Origin: an uncultured Algibacter sp.
GTDB taxonomy: Bacteria; Bacteroidota; Bacteroidia; Flavobacteriales; Flavobacteriaceae
Length of the DNA stretch: 64,000 bases
NCBI RefSeq assembly: GCF_947495675.1
Contig: NZ_CANLZX010000011.1
Location: 1-64,000, forward strand
Direction of reading: 5' to 3'
Both the position numbers and the translations under genes were made by a program. Under the pieces are notes generated by a model. It was not told where the DNA came from. It did not search any database and saw nothing but the letters and a program-made list of their open reading frames with translations. Of this stretch, positions 1 through 8,443 are shown one piece after another (positions within the stretch are counted from its first letter, which is position 1; every line of letters starts with the position of its first letter).

Positions 1-420
1 AGAGTCAGCTTTGCGTTTTTGGTCTAAAATTCTATTTTGTTCTTTAATAATGCTATCAAGAGAATCTTTTTTTCTTTCAGCAATACGTTGCATTTTAAGA
101 GCCTCTTCTGCTTTAGCAATAGAATCATTACGTTTTTTAAGCTCAATTTGCTTTCTAGTTTCCTCTCTAACTTTAGCAATAGAATCTGTTTTGCGCTTTT
201 CAGTTAATAATCTTTGCTGTTCTTTAATTACTCTTGCAATAGAGTCCTTTTTCTCTTGCTCAATGCGTTGTATTCTTTGGGTTTCTTTTGCTTTTAAAAT
301 AGAGTCGTTTCGTCTTATCTCTAATAACTTTCTTTGTGTTTCGGCATCAATCTTTGCTATAGAATCTAAACGTTTTTTTTCAATTAAGTCTAATTTTTCT
401 TGAGCTTGCCTTGCTATGGC
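1..420 (-). repeat. 60-bp tandem coding repeat (20-residue units)
   Basis: On the plus strand the hexamer AGAATC or AGAGTC recurs at 1, 61, 121, 181, 241, 301 and 361, exactly every 60 bases. On the coding strand each unit gives DSI-A-K or DSL followed by a charged Arg/Lys/Glu stretch. Units have diverged in sequence but keep their length, and the unit beyond 420 is degenerate. The array continues past the window edge. Confidence 0.85.
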
Positions 421-765
421 CTCTGCTTTTTGTTGTCTTTGCTTTCTAGCGTTAATCGCTTTTTCTCGTTCCTTTTCTTCATGATCAAAATAAAGATCCA
501 TCATTTGTTCATTTACAAATAAATATTGATCGTTTACAAAACCAACTAAATCTTTATATTTTACTTTATATGTATAATTTCCTAAGAAGGCAGTAACAAT
601 ACATTTTTGATTTTCTTTAAATTCTGCAATTGTCTCAGATGATTTAGTTTCTGAGAGGTGCAAATTACCATCTTGAGAGAATTTAGTAGGAATGTTAGCG
701 TCTTGTGAAAATAGCTGTAAGCTGAAGCTTAGGAAAACTAATAATGGATAAATATGTTTAACCAT
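1..765 (-). CDS. Secreted SH3-like / coiled-coil repeat protein (C-terminus off window)
   Basis: The reading frame starts at the ATG complementary to 763-765 and stays open to base 1, so the C-terminus lies outside the window. The first ~20 residues are a signal peptide (MVKHIYPLLVFLSFSLQLFS). Residues ~45-85 (KCIVTAFLGNYTYKVKYKD and following) look like a small bacterial SH3-type beta domain. From ~residue 95 onward the chain is highly charged and helical, and is built of 20-residue repeats centred on DSIAK. It is probably an exported envelope protein with a long helical rod. The SH3 label is by pattern only; no enzymatic residues are visible and the function is unknown. Confidence 0.7.
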   Translation of the reverse strand, partial: MVKHIYPLLVFLSFSLQLFSQDANIPTKFSQDGNLHLSETKSSETIAEFKENQKCIVTAFLGNYTYKVKYKDLVGFVNDQYLFVNEQMMDLYFDHEEKEREKAINARKQRQQKAEAIARQAQEKLDLIEKKRLDSIAKIDAETQRKLLEIRRNDSILKAKETQRIQRIEQEKKDSIARVIKEQQRLLTEKRKTDSIAKVREETRKQIELKKRNDSIAKAEEALKMQRIAERKKDSLDSIIKEQNRILDQKRKADS

Positions 766-1462
766 AGGTATTTTAGATTTGTGGGGCCTTTTTATTAAAT
801 TTTGCTGTAAATGTAATATATGAAAAATTCAATTAAAAAAAATTAAGTTAAAATGCTAATTTTAGCCTATTAACCTAATGCATTTTTAGTTACAAACCAT
901 CTCCAGCCAATAATTATCAACTGTAATTTTGTGGCTTTAGTTAAATCTAGTTGTTTTTTTGAATAACTAGGTAGTATTATTTTGTTAAGCTTTGCTAAAA
1001 ATATAAAAACTTGTTTTTTCACTTTAATGCTATTTAAGTGCAAAAATAGTAAAACTTATTCTAGACTAAATTTTACTTATATTTTATTAAATAAGTGAAA
1101 TAATAAATAGTATTATATCTATTAGAAGTTTGGCAAGTGCTATCATATTTTTTAGTTTTGAAAGGTTAGTAAATAGGTTTATTTATCAATGTTTTTTGAA
1201 GATATATATTTACCAATATGCTTACCAAGTACTTTTGCTAAAATCCATGAATTTGAATATATATTTGTAAGTAAAAAGATTAAAAAGGTTTTAATTTTTA
1301 TGTGACGGTCTTTGGTATAGTTTCTATTTGAAATAAAAAATAATTAAATTGTAAAAATATGAAATATTTATAGAGTGATTTTATTGTCATTTTTTTGACT
1401 CTAGGCAGATTTTGTTGTTAAAAACTATTTTTAAGCAATTCTCATCATTTTATAAATTATAT
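766..1462. other. Long AT-rich intergenic region
   Basis: Nearly 700 bases without a convincing protein gene. It holds a plus-strand promoter-like pair at 1130-1160, and a 38-codon ATG frame at 1189-1305 with no good ribosome binding site and no recognisable product. No tRNA or repeat was seen. The strong palindrome at 1463-1505 closes it. Confidence 0.6.
1130..1160 (+). promoter_or_regulatory. Flavobacterial-type promoter of unknown target
   Basis: TTG at 1130-1132, a 20-base spacer, then TAGTTTTG at 1153-1160, matching TTG-N17..23-TAnnTTTG. Transcription would start near 1167 and run into the terminator at 1463-1505, giving a ~340-nt RNA. Nothing recognised lies in between, and chance matches are possible in AT-rich DNA. 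Confidence 0.35.
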
Positions 1463-1505
1463 AAAACAAAAAAGACACTCTAATTTAGAGTGTCTTTTTT
1501 GTTTT
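1463..1505. terminator. Near-perfect 43-bp palindromic terminator
   Basis: AAAACAAAAAAGACACTCTA is followed by TTT and then its reverse complement, ending in a T-run. The palindrome is essentially complete apart from the central base. It lies 21 bases beyond the blaR1-like stop codon on the minus strand and can act in both directions. Confidence 0.85.
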
Positions 1506-1526
1506 AAGGTTAATCTGCTTAAGATA

Positions 1527-2810
1527 TTATTTTGTGATTATTTCTATAACGCCATTTTTTCCTTTTTCACCATATTTTGAAGTTGCAGATTCTTTTTTAT
1601 ATACATTCATAGATTTAATGTTTTCAGGATTAATTTTTTCAAATACTTCTTTTGTTACTTCTTTTCCATCAATAAAGTATAAACTTTCATTAATAGTTAT
1701 AATACTTGGGCTTTTTTGTAGATCTGATGTTTTTGATTTTATTTGAACTACACCATTTACACCCTTATCACCATATACCTTGATTGCTGCATCTCCTTTA
1801 AGAATATTGATACTCTCAATATTAGAGTTATTTAAGTCATTTAGATTTGTTTTTTCAGATTCTTTACCATCTATTATAATAAGAGGATTATCGCTTTCTT
1901 TTAATTTAAGTATTACTCCAGCATCACTTTTGCCAGTAATGTTAATGGTTTTAGTACTATCTTTAATTTGAGCATAAACTTTTGTATTGAAATTAAGTAT
2001 AAACACAACTAAAATGGGTATAACTAGAGTGTACTTAAATAAATTAATTTTTTTTGATTTTGTTTTTTGTAACATAACGATTCGTTTTTTGATTAATGAT
2101 GAATAAAAATTATTTGTTATCTCTAATTGATGAGTTAACAAGGTTGTTTTGAGTAAAGTGTATTGATAGTTTTTTTTATTAATTGCTTTTTGTTGTGCAT
2201 TTTTGTCTGCAATAAATTCTAAATTTTGTTTTAAATCTTTAAAATAAAACCAAATAATAGGATTAAACCAAAGTATAATACAAGTAAGCTGTGTTAGTAT
2301 AATGTCTATAGAATGATACTGTTTTACATGAACTTTTTCATGAAACATAATTTGGATCAATTCTTCTTTGTTAAGCAATGTAGGATTATAAACTATCCAT
2401 TTAAAGAATGAAAAAGGTAAAATTCTTTTAGAAGTTTTAATAATTGTAAAATGCTCTTGCTTTTTATGCTCGTTTTTTGATATTATACGTGTTAATGATA
2501 CTAATTGAGTTATAAAACGAATAGAAAATCCAATAACACCTATTTTATAAGCTATAGACAATAATTTGAGAAAATTAAACTCATCATTATTTTTATTATG
2601 TTTAAACGTCTCAACAGAATAATTAGATAAGTCTAAAGGTGTATATTCAATATATACGGGAATAATAACTAACGGAATTAGAAAGCTAGTAATAACACCT
2701 AATAATAGAAAAACTCTATTAAATTCAAAAAAGGTGTCAAATTGCAAAAACAATTTATAGCACAAATAATAAATAGCAATAACAGCGTTTACTTTAAAAA
2801 TGTATTCCAT
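1527..2810 (-). CDS. M56 family BlaR1/MecR1-like sensor metallopeptidase with plug-like C-terminal repeats
   Basis: Membrane zinc peptidase that in the BlaR1/MecR1 family relieves repression by cleaving or inactivating the partner BlaI repressor. N-terminal membrane helices (~1-25, 33-55, 85-105) precede the HExxH zinc motif at residues 157-161 (HEKVH), with a further helix near 255-275. In place of the penicillin-binding sensor of classical BlaR1, the ~150-residue outer part carries two similar ~45-residue repeats (IDGKE ... SINILKGDAAIKVYGDKG ... GVVQIKSK and IDGKEVTKE ... YGEKGKNGVIEI). These resemble the plug signature of SusC/TonB-type receptors. The gene starts 2 bases after the blaI-like stop, so the two are cotranscribed. 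The signal sensed is unknown. Confidence 0.88.
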   Translation of the reverse strand: MEYIFKVNAVIAIYYLCYKLFLQFDTFFEFNRVFLLLGVITSFLIPLVIIPVYIEYTPLDLSNYSVETFKHNKNNDEFNFLKLLSIAYKIGVIGFSIRFITQLVSLTRIISKNEHKKQEHFTIIKTSKRILPFSFFKWIVYNPTLLNKEELIQIMFHEKVHVKQYHSIDIILTQLTCIILWFNPIIWFYFKDLKQNLEFIADKNAQQKAINKKNYQYTLLKTTLLTHQLEITNNFYSSLIKKRIVMLQKTKSKKINLFKYTLVIPILVVFILNFNTKVYAQIKDSTKTINITGKSDAGVILKLKESDNPLIIIDGKESEKTNLNDLNNSNIESINILKGDAAIKVYGDKGVNGVVQIKSKTSDLQKSPSIITINESLYFIDGKEVTKEVFEKINPENIKSMNVYKKESATSKYGEKGKNGVIEIITK

Positions 2811-2812
2811 AA

Positions 2813-3172
2813 CTATTTATTTTTTTCAATGAGTTCAATAATCTCTTTTAGCTCTTCAATACTTATTTTTTCTTCTTTAGCAAAAAACGATACAACGTTT
2901 TTATATGAGTTATTAAAATAATTATCAATTGCTAAATTCATAAACCGTTTTCTGTAATCTTCCTTTTTAACAATAGGGTAGTATTGATGCGTTTTACCAT
3001 AGGCAGTATAAGCCACATAACCTTTATCTTCTAAGTTTCTAATAATTGTTGAAAGCGTGTTGTAATGTGGTTTTTCTTCTTTAATTTCTGCAAGTACATC
3101 TTTAACAAAAGCTTTTTCAAGCTTCCATAAAATATGCATTATCTCTTCTTCCTTGTTTGTTAGTTTTTCCAT
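2813..3172 (-). CDS. BlaI/MecI/CopY family transcriptional repressor
   Basis: Winged-helix repressor of 119 residues, the usual family length. The N-terminal DNA-binding domain has the family pattern LTNKEEEIMHILWKLEKAFV, then YNTLSTIIRNLEDKGYV as recognition helix and wing. The C-terminal ~45 residues are the helical dimerisation part. It lies 2 bases upstream of the M56 sensor gene, the classical repressor-antirepressor arrangement. The promoter region just upstream carries a phased array of inverted repeats, so autoregulation is likely. Which genes besides its own operon it controls cannot be read from the window. Confidence 0.92.
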   Translation of the reverse strand: MEKLTNKEEEIMHILWKLEKAFVKDVLAEIKEEKPHYNTLSTIIRNLEDKGYVAYTAYGKTHQYYPIVKKEDYRKRFMNLAIDNYFNNSYKNVVSFFAKEEKISIEELKEIIELIEKNK

Positions 3173-3238
3173 GATATCTATGTATTACTGTTTAAGCACC
3201 ATTAATAATTATTAGCCTATTCAAAATAACTTACAATA

Positions 3239-3292
3239 CAAACATATAACTATATTTGTAGTTATACAACTAAATAAATAGTTATTTAACTA
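3239..3292 (-). promoter_or_regulatory. blaI-type promoter with phased operator array
   Basis: On the minus strand TTG (3269-3267), a 20-base spacer and TATGTTTG (3246-3239) form a good promoter for the blaI-like gene. Two perfect inverted repeats with the pattern TAGTT-N4-AACTA lie at 3259-3272 and 3279-3292, exactly 20 bp apart, and a further AACTA half-site sits at 3248-3252. The left operator covers the -33 element and the array extends upstream of it. Operator assignment is inferred from position and symmetry. Confidence 0.65.
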
Positions 3293-3373
3293 TATTTTAA
3301 GTTTTCAAAAAAACTTTTCACTTTTAGTACTTCACTTTTTACTTTAATTTATCTTCGCAAAAAAATATTTTTT

Positions 3374-4324
3374 ATGAGTATACTTTGGGTTATTCTTGGT
3401 TTTGTTTTATTGGTAGTTGGTGGTGAGTTTTTAGTACGTTCTTCGGTAGCATTATCTTTTAAGTTTAATATTTCTAAAATGGTTATTGGTATGACGGTTG
3501 TGTCGTTTGCAACGTCAGCACCAGAATTATTAGTTAGTTTACAAGCAGCCCTTTCTGGTTCGCCAGCAATTGCTATAAATAATGTAGTAGGTTCTAACAT
3601 TGCTAATATTGGTTTGGTATTAGGTATTACGGCCATGGTAGGTGCCATAGCTGTAGATAAATCGTTTTACAAACTCAATTGGCCAATAATGATGGTGTTT
3701 TCTATAATACTTTATTGTTTTTTGAAGAATGATAATGTTTTAACAGCAATAGAAGGTGGAATTTTATTTACAGGGTTAATTATATTTTTAATTACATTAA
3801 TACGAAAAGCAAAAAAAGATATTGTTATAGAAGATGTTGATGATACGCTATCTACAGTTTCAAATTTTAAAATTGGTTTATGGTTATTAATAGGTGCTGC
3901 ATCACTTTATTTTGGAAGTGAGTGGCTTGTTGATGGATCTAAAGAGATTGCACGTGCTGTTGGAGTAAGCGAAGCGGTAATTGGTGTTTCTTTAATAGCC
4001 ATTGGTACAAGTGTGCCAGAATTAGCAGCTTCTGTAATAGCAGCTGCAAAACAAGAAAAGGCTATTTCGTTAGGTAATTTAATTGGGTCTAATATATTTA
4101 ATATTGCTTCGGTTTTAGGATTAACAGCTATGGTAAAACCAATTCCTGTAACAGAACCACAAATATTATCTAACGATATTTTTTGGATGCTTGGTTTTTC
4201 GGCCGTTTTAATACCACTTATATTTCTTCCAAAACAATTACAAATTAGTAGATTAAAAGGTTTTTTTCTTGTTGTTTGTTATGGAGTTTTTATGTTCTTG
4301 GTATTTACTCAAGGAAAGTTGTGA
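3374..4324 (+). CDS. Calcium/sodium antiporter (CaCA superfamily, YrbG type)
   Basis: Inner-membrane cation exchanger of 316 residues with about ten hydrophobic helices. The two inverted alpha-repeats that form the ion site are clear: GMTVVSFATSAPELLVSL ... NNVVGSNIANIGLVLG near residues 38-85, and GVSLIAIGTSVPELAASV ... GNLIGSNIFNIASVLG near 205-250. Both contain the essential acidic residue in the (A/V)PEL motif. It is a single gene, divergent from the blaI-like gene across ~200 bases. TATCTTCG at 3350-3357 is a possible -7 element. The exact ion preference is inferred from the family. Confidence 0.93.
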   Translation: MSILWVILGFVLLVVGGEFLVRSSVALSFKFNISKMVIGMTVVSFATSAPELLVSLQAALSGSPAIAINNVVGSNIANIGLVLGITAMVGAIAVDKSFYKLNWPIMMVFSIILYCFLKNDNVLTAIEGGILFTGLIIFLITLIRKAKKDIVIEDVDDTLSTVSNFKIGLWLLIGAASLYFGSEWLVDGSKEIARAVGVSEAVIGVSLIAIGTSVPELAASVIAAAKQEKAISLGNLIGSNIFNIASVLGLTAMVKPIPVTEPQILSNDIFWMLGFSAVLIPLIFLPKQLQISRLKGFFLVVCYGVFMFLVFTQGKL

Positions 4325-4330
4325 AAAGTA

Positions 4331-4365
4331 TAAATCTCCAAGTTCAATAAAGAATTGGAGATTTA
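4331..4365. terminator. Bidirectional hairpin between convergent genes
   Basis: TAAATCTCCAA (4331-4341) is repeated exactly inverted as TTGGAGATTTA (4355-4365), giving an 11-bp stem. It lies between the stop of the antiporter gene and the stop of the minus-strand gene at 4375. Confidence 0.7.
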
Positions 4366-4374
4366 TTAATTAAT

Positions 4375-5952
4375 TTAATTAACTTTCAATTTAATAATTC
4401 TTCCATCTTTTTTTCGTTCACCTAGAAAGAAAACAGTCTTCTTTGCTAAATTAGGTATGCCATTGTTCACTTTGTAATAAACTTTCGATTCTTTATCATC
4501 AATTAATTTCTTGTAATCATAATTTCCATTTTCATCAAGTGAGATCATATAAAGATTAGATTTTTTTGATGATGTTTGACTAAAACTAATTTTGTCTTTA
4601 CTAATTTTATTTATTTTGTCAGAACAGTTTATAAAAAAGTAAGTAGACTCATTTATAGGAAGTGTAGTAAACGAACTATTTGTAAAACCTGTTTGAGACT
4701 TATTAATATTTCTTGCCCATTTTAGGTTACCATCTGCATCTAGTCTTAGTGTCATAATATCATTAAAGTGATATATGTAATAAGTTCTCATACCACCATT
4801 AGCACTCATCATAGTATGTGTGGTTACATAAAACTCTTCAGCATTTATTACAAGGTCGTTATTGGCCATTAAGTAAACACCTTTAAATTCAATATTGTTA
4901 ATGCCTTTTTCTTTTTTACGTTCCTTTTTTCTGCTCTTATCACCATATTTATCACTCAAGAATTTTTCTGAAAAATCATTGAATTTGCTATAATTTATTT
5001 CTAAAGTATTAGGGTTTAAATCATAAATACATACGCCATTTATTTTATGTTCTTTGTTATTTCCAAAAAAACCAGTACATACCAATCTGTCTTCATTTTT
5101 TAATAACTGTAATGATTCTATCAGCTTTCCAGTAGTCTTAAAACTTGTGTTTTCAACAGATGTGGCATTAGCTTTATATAATTCAAAATGGTAGTTTACT
5201 TTACCGTCTTTTTTTGCTCTTTTTGAGTTTTTCTCATAAGATTTACCAAGAAAATATACAGTACCATCAATATCATCTACTTCAAAACTATTATATTCAA
5301 ATAGCCTATCTTTAATGTTCTTTGTTATTAGTTTATCATAAACAAGCTCAAAGTTGTCATTAAAAACAAATACTTTATGAGTTTCTTTGTTCTTATTTTT
5401 GAAATCAAAATTTATAGCGAAGAATTTTTTATTTAAAGAGAAGATAACATCTCCCATATGATCACTATCTGCCTGTTCTAAACCATTACTTATAGAGAAT
5501 GGAAATGCAAATATGCCAAAATAGTCTTTGATATTGTTTTCTGAAAATTTAAGTAAATTCTTAGATGAAAAACTTAAACTATTAATGTCTGAAGATGATA
5601 TATTAATTGCAATAGCTTTTTCTTTTTTAAGTTCTTCAATTTCTACAAGGTGTATTTTGTCGTTTTTTAAAAAAGCGTTTTTTATAGTTTTATGTTTAAC
5701 TTCATAGTCAAGAGTTTTAACTTCCTTTAAATTACTATCAAAATATTGAATGTAATAGCCTTTAAGTTTTTGTTGCATACCTCCACGATAAGATCTTATA
5801 GTAACTATACCGCCATTATCTGCTTCAAGGGTAAACGATAAATATGAGTTTTTTTTCTTATCCTTAAAAATGTCACTTTTAGTTATGGTTACATTTTGAC
5901 AGTAAAAAGTTGTAAAAGATAATACTAGAATTAGTGTTAATAGTTTTCTCAT
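4375..5952 (-). CDS. Secreted protein of unknown function
   Basis: A 525-residue protein with an N-terminal signal peptide (MRKLLTLILVLSFTTFYC). The Cys at the end could be a lipobox but is not typical. The rest is rich in Lys, Asn and aromatic residues with many short beta-strand-like stretches, which would fit a beta-propeller-like exported protein. I do not recognise a family and see no catalytic motif. A minus-strand -7 element TAGATTTG lies at 5983-5976, ~25 bases before the start. It is transcribed alone, convergent with the antiporter gene. Confidence 0.75.
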   Translation of the reverse strand: MRKLLTLILVLSFTTFYCQNVTITKSDIFKDKKKNSYLSFTLEADNGGIVTIRSYRGGMQQKLKGYYIQYFDSNLKEVKTLDYEVKHKTIKNAFLKNDKIHLVEIEELKKEKAIAINISSSDINSLSFSSKNLLKFSENNIKDYFGIFAFPFSISNGLEQADSDHMGDVIFSLNKKFFAINFDFKNKNKETHKVFVFNDNFELVYDKLITKNIKDRLFEYNSFEVDDIDGTVYFLGKSYEKNSKRAKKDGKVNYHFELYKANATSVENTSFKTTGKLIESLQLLKNEDRLVCTGFFGNNKEHKINGVCIYDLNPNTLEINYSKFNDFSEKFLSDKYGDKSRKKERKKEKGINNIEFKGVYLMANNDLVINAEEFYVTTHTMMSANGGMRTYYIYHFNDIMTLRLDADGNLKWARNINKSQTGFTNSSFTTLPINESTYFFINCSDKINKISKDKISFSQTSSKKSNLYMISLDENGNYDYKKLIDDKESKVYYKVNNGIPNLAKKTVFFLGERKKDGRIIKLKVN

Positions 5953-6220
5953 TAGTTTTGGTTTATAGGTAAATACAAATCTATTAAACTATAAGAATTA
6001 ATTTATTGTTATGCTTTTTTATTTCTATAATAAAATGATAATTGGTTTTTATTGTAGAAAAGATAACTTCATTTAAAAGTTAAATTGTGTTTTTATTTGT
6101 AAATGATTGAATGTTATAAAGCGTTTGATTAATAAATTGATATTTTTAATCACAATAAAAAAAAATCTATAACTTAGATTTTATATTTATAACGTTCAAT
6201 TCTAAAAATAAAATTAAAGT

Positions 6221-7228
6221 ATGCCTAAAAAAGTAATCACATTTGGAGAAGTAATGATGCGTTTATCTCCACCAGGACATTCTATGTTTTCACAAGCTAC
6301 GTCTTTTGATCTTGTTTATGGGGGCGGTGAGGCAAATGTTGCCATTTCATGTGCTTATCTTGGTATGAAAGCTGCTCATGTAACGCGTTTTCCAGATAAT
6401 GCATTAGGTAAAGCGGCTACTCAATTTTTACGTAAACATTGGTTAAGTACCGAGCATGTAGTTTATGGGGATAATATGTTGGGTAAGTATTTTTTAGAAA
6501 AAGGTGCGTCATATAGGTCTAGCGAAGTAATTTATGAAAGGGTAGGTTCTGCGTTTTCATTAATTGAACCAACAATGATTGATTGGGAAGATGTGCTTAA
6601 AGATGCAGATTGGTTTCATTGGACGGGTATTACGCCAGCAATTTCAGAAGGTGCAGCAAAGTGTTGTTTACAAGCTGTAAAAATGGCCAACAAAATGGGA
6701 ATTCCTGTTTCTGGTGATATAAATTCACGTAAAAACATGTGGAAATATGGAAAAAACATGCAAGAGGTTATTCCTGAATTAACACAATATTGTGATGTTG
6801 TAATTTCTAGTACTCGCGGTCTAAATGAAATTTTTGGTATTGGAGGAGAAGAGAAAATGAAGTTTAGTTTATCGAGCAAAGCATTAATGAAGATGTATCC
6901 AAGAATAAAAAAAGTTGTAGGGAAAACTAGAAACTCACTTAGTGCATCGCATCAACAAATACAAGGGAAAATGTGGGATGGTAATGCACTTCTTAAGGCG
7001 AATCTTTTAGATATTACTCATGTGATAGATCGTGTTGGTACAGGAGATGCTTTTGCATCTGGGATTATTTATGGATTGTTGCATTATGATGATGATTTAC
7101 AAGCTATAAATTTTGCAACAGCAGCGTGTGCACTTAAACATACTGTCCCTGGTGATGTTAATATGGTATCTGAAGAAGATGTGGTAAGTTTAATGGATGG
7201 TAATACTTCTGGAAAAATAAGAAGGTAA
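6221..7228 (+). CDS. kdgK: PfkB family sugar kinase, probable 2-dehydro-3-deoxygluconate kinase
   Basis: Cytosolic kinase of 335 residues, predicted to phosphorylate 2-keto-3-deoxygluconate with ATP in uronate or alginate breakdown. The start VITFGEVMMRLSPP and YGGGEANVA near residues 33-41 match the sugar-binding part of KDG kinases. The ATP/anion-hole motif RVGTGDAFASG near 267-277 carries the catalytic Asp, although the usual DTxGAGD is changed to DRVGTGD. There is no KDPG aldolase or uronate gene beside it, so the substrate rests on sequence pattern alone. It is a single gene with a long AT-rich leader. Confidence 0.85.
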   Translation: MPKKVITFGEVMMRLSPPGHSMFSQATSFDLVYGGGEANVAISCAYLGMKAAHVTRFPDNALGKAATQFLRKHWLSTEHVVYGDNMLGKYFLEKGASYRSSEVIYERVGSAFSLIEPTMIDWEDVLKDADWFHWTGITPAISEGAAKCCLQAVKMANKMGIPVSGDINSRKNMWKYGKNMQEVIPELTQYCDVVISSTRGLNEIFGIGGEEKMKFSLSSKALMKMYPRIKKVVGKTRNSLSASHQQIQGKMWDGNALLKANLLDITHVIDRVGTGDAFASGIIYGLLHYDDDLQAINFATAACALKHTVPGDVNMVSEEDVVSLMDGNTSGKIRR

Positions 7229-7357
7229 TTTAAGTGGTTTGCGGCTTCTTTGGCTGTTGTTAGATATGCTGATTAAATTACTAAAAAAATAGTTTTAAAA
7301 TTGCCTAGAGTAGGGAGAATATGTAAAATATAAGTTTAAAGAGTTAATTAAAAGAAA

Positions 7358-7395
7358 TAAAAAAAAGCTAACATTAATATGTTAGCTTTTTTTTT
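7358..7395. terminator. Bidirectional terminator between kdgK and glnA
   Basis: AGCTAACAT (7366-7374), loop TAAT, ATGTTAGCT (7379-7387), flanked by A-runs on the left and T-runs on the right. It can stop transcription from either convergent gene. Confidence 0.88.
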
Positions 7396-7420
7396 ATGAA
7401 CAATACTGAAACTAAAATAA

Positions 7421-8443
7421 TTATATTTTAGCAGATTTAACAGTCTTAATAATTCTTCCAGCAATTTTATAAGGATCTCCGTTAGATGCTGGTCTTCTAT
7501 CTTCTAACCAACCTTTCCAACCTTTCTCTACAGTAATAATTGGAATACGAATTGAAGCTCCTCTGTCTGAAACTCCATAAGAGAAATCAGTAATAGCAGC
7601 TGTTTCATGATCTCCTGTTAAACGTTGGTCGTTAAACTCACCGTATACTTCGATGTGTTCTTTTACAACCGGACGGAAAGCTTCACAAATTGCTTCGTAA
7701 GTTTCTTTTGATCCACAAGTTCTTAATGTTGTATTAGAGAAGTTTGCGTGCATACCAGAACCATTCCAATCCATGTCTTTTCCTAGTGGTTTTGGGTGGT
7801 ACTCAATGTAGTAGCCATATTTTTCAGTTAAACGATCTAGTAAGTATCTAGCTACCCATATTTCGTCACCAGCTTTTTTAGCGCCTTTTGCAAACAATTG
7901 AAATTCCCATTGTCCAGAAGCAACCTCTTGGTTAATTCCTTCGAAGTTTAAACCAGCGTCGATACATAAATCGGCATGCTCTTCTACTAAATCTCTACCA
8001 TGTGTATTTTTACCACCAACAGAGCAATAGTACATTCCTTGTGGAGCAGGGTAACCACCTACAGGGAAACCTAATGGTAATTGTGTTTTAGTGTCCATAA
8101 TGAAATATTCTTGCTCGAAACCGAACCAGAAATCATTATCATCATCATCAATAGTAGCTCTACCGTTAGATACATGTGGCGTTCCATCTGCGTTTAAAAC
8201 TTCAGTCATTACTAAGTATCCATTGATTCTATCAGGATCTGGATAAATAGCTACAGGTTTTAATAAACAATCAGAAGATCCACCTTCGGCTTGTCTAGTT
8301 GAAGATCCGTCAAAAGACCACATTCCTAGTTCTTCTATCGTACCTTTGAAGTTTTCATGCTCTTCTACCTTGGTTTTACTTCTCAAATTTTGAGTTGGGT
8401 AATACCCATCTAACCAAAGGTATTCTAATTTAATTTTTGCCAT
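7421..8443 (-). CDS. glnA: Glutamine synthetase, GSII-like beta-grasp type
   Basis: Forms glutamine from glutamate, ammonia and ATP in the cytosol. At 340 residues it is far shorter than bacterial GSI (~470) and matches the eukaryote-like GSII class. Visible motifs are FGFEQEYF near residue 107 (metal-binding glutamates), NGSGMHANFS near 231-240 (ATP/glutamate site), and DHETAAITDFSYGVSDRGAS near 278-297 with the substrate-binding Arg. TATATTTG on the minus strand at 8490-8483 is a perfect -7 element. It is divergent from the GSIII gene across a 272-base AT-rich region, which suggests shared nitrogen control. No binding site was identified. Confidence 0.93.
   Translation of the reverse strand: MAKIKLEYLWLDGYYPTQNLRSKTKVEEHENFKGTIEELGMWSFDGSSTRQAEGGSSDCLLKPVAIYPDPDRINGYLVMTEVLNADGTPHVSNGRATIDDDDNDFWFGFEQEYFIMDTKTQLPLGFPVGGYPAPQGMYYCSVGGKNTHGRDLVEEHADLCIDAGLNFEGINQEVASGQWEFQLFAKGAKKAGDEIWVARYLLDRLTEKYGYYIEYHPKPLGKDMDWNGSGMHANFSNTTLRTCGSKETYEAICEAFRPVVKEHIEVYGEFNDQRLTGDHETAAITDFSYGVSDRGASIRIPIITVEKGWKGWLEDRRPASNGDPYKIAGRIIKTVKSAKI

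Noticed and set aside
11..403. 130-codon plus-strand frame opposite the 20-residue repeats
   Set aside because: It is the antisense shadow of the periodic coding repeat. Its own 20-residue period follows from the 60-bp unit, and it has no ribosome binding site or signal of its own.
1..420. Regular 60-bp spacing considered as a CRISPR array
   Set aside because: The units are diverged in every part, there are no constant repeats separated by unique spacers, and the whole region is in one open reading frame.
1189..1305. 38-codon ATG frame as a protein gene
   Set aside because: The only AGG-like ribosome site is too far upstream (about 15 bases) and the composition gives no support; it is kept only as part of a possible small-transcript finding.
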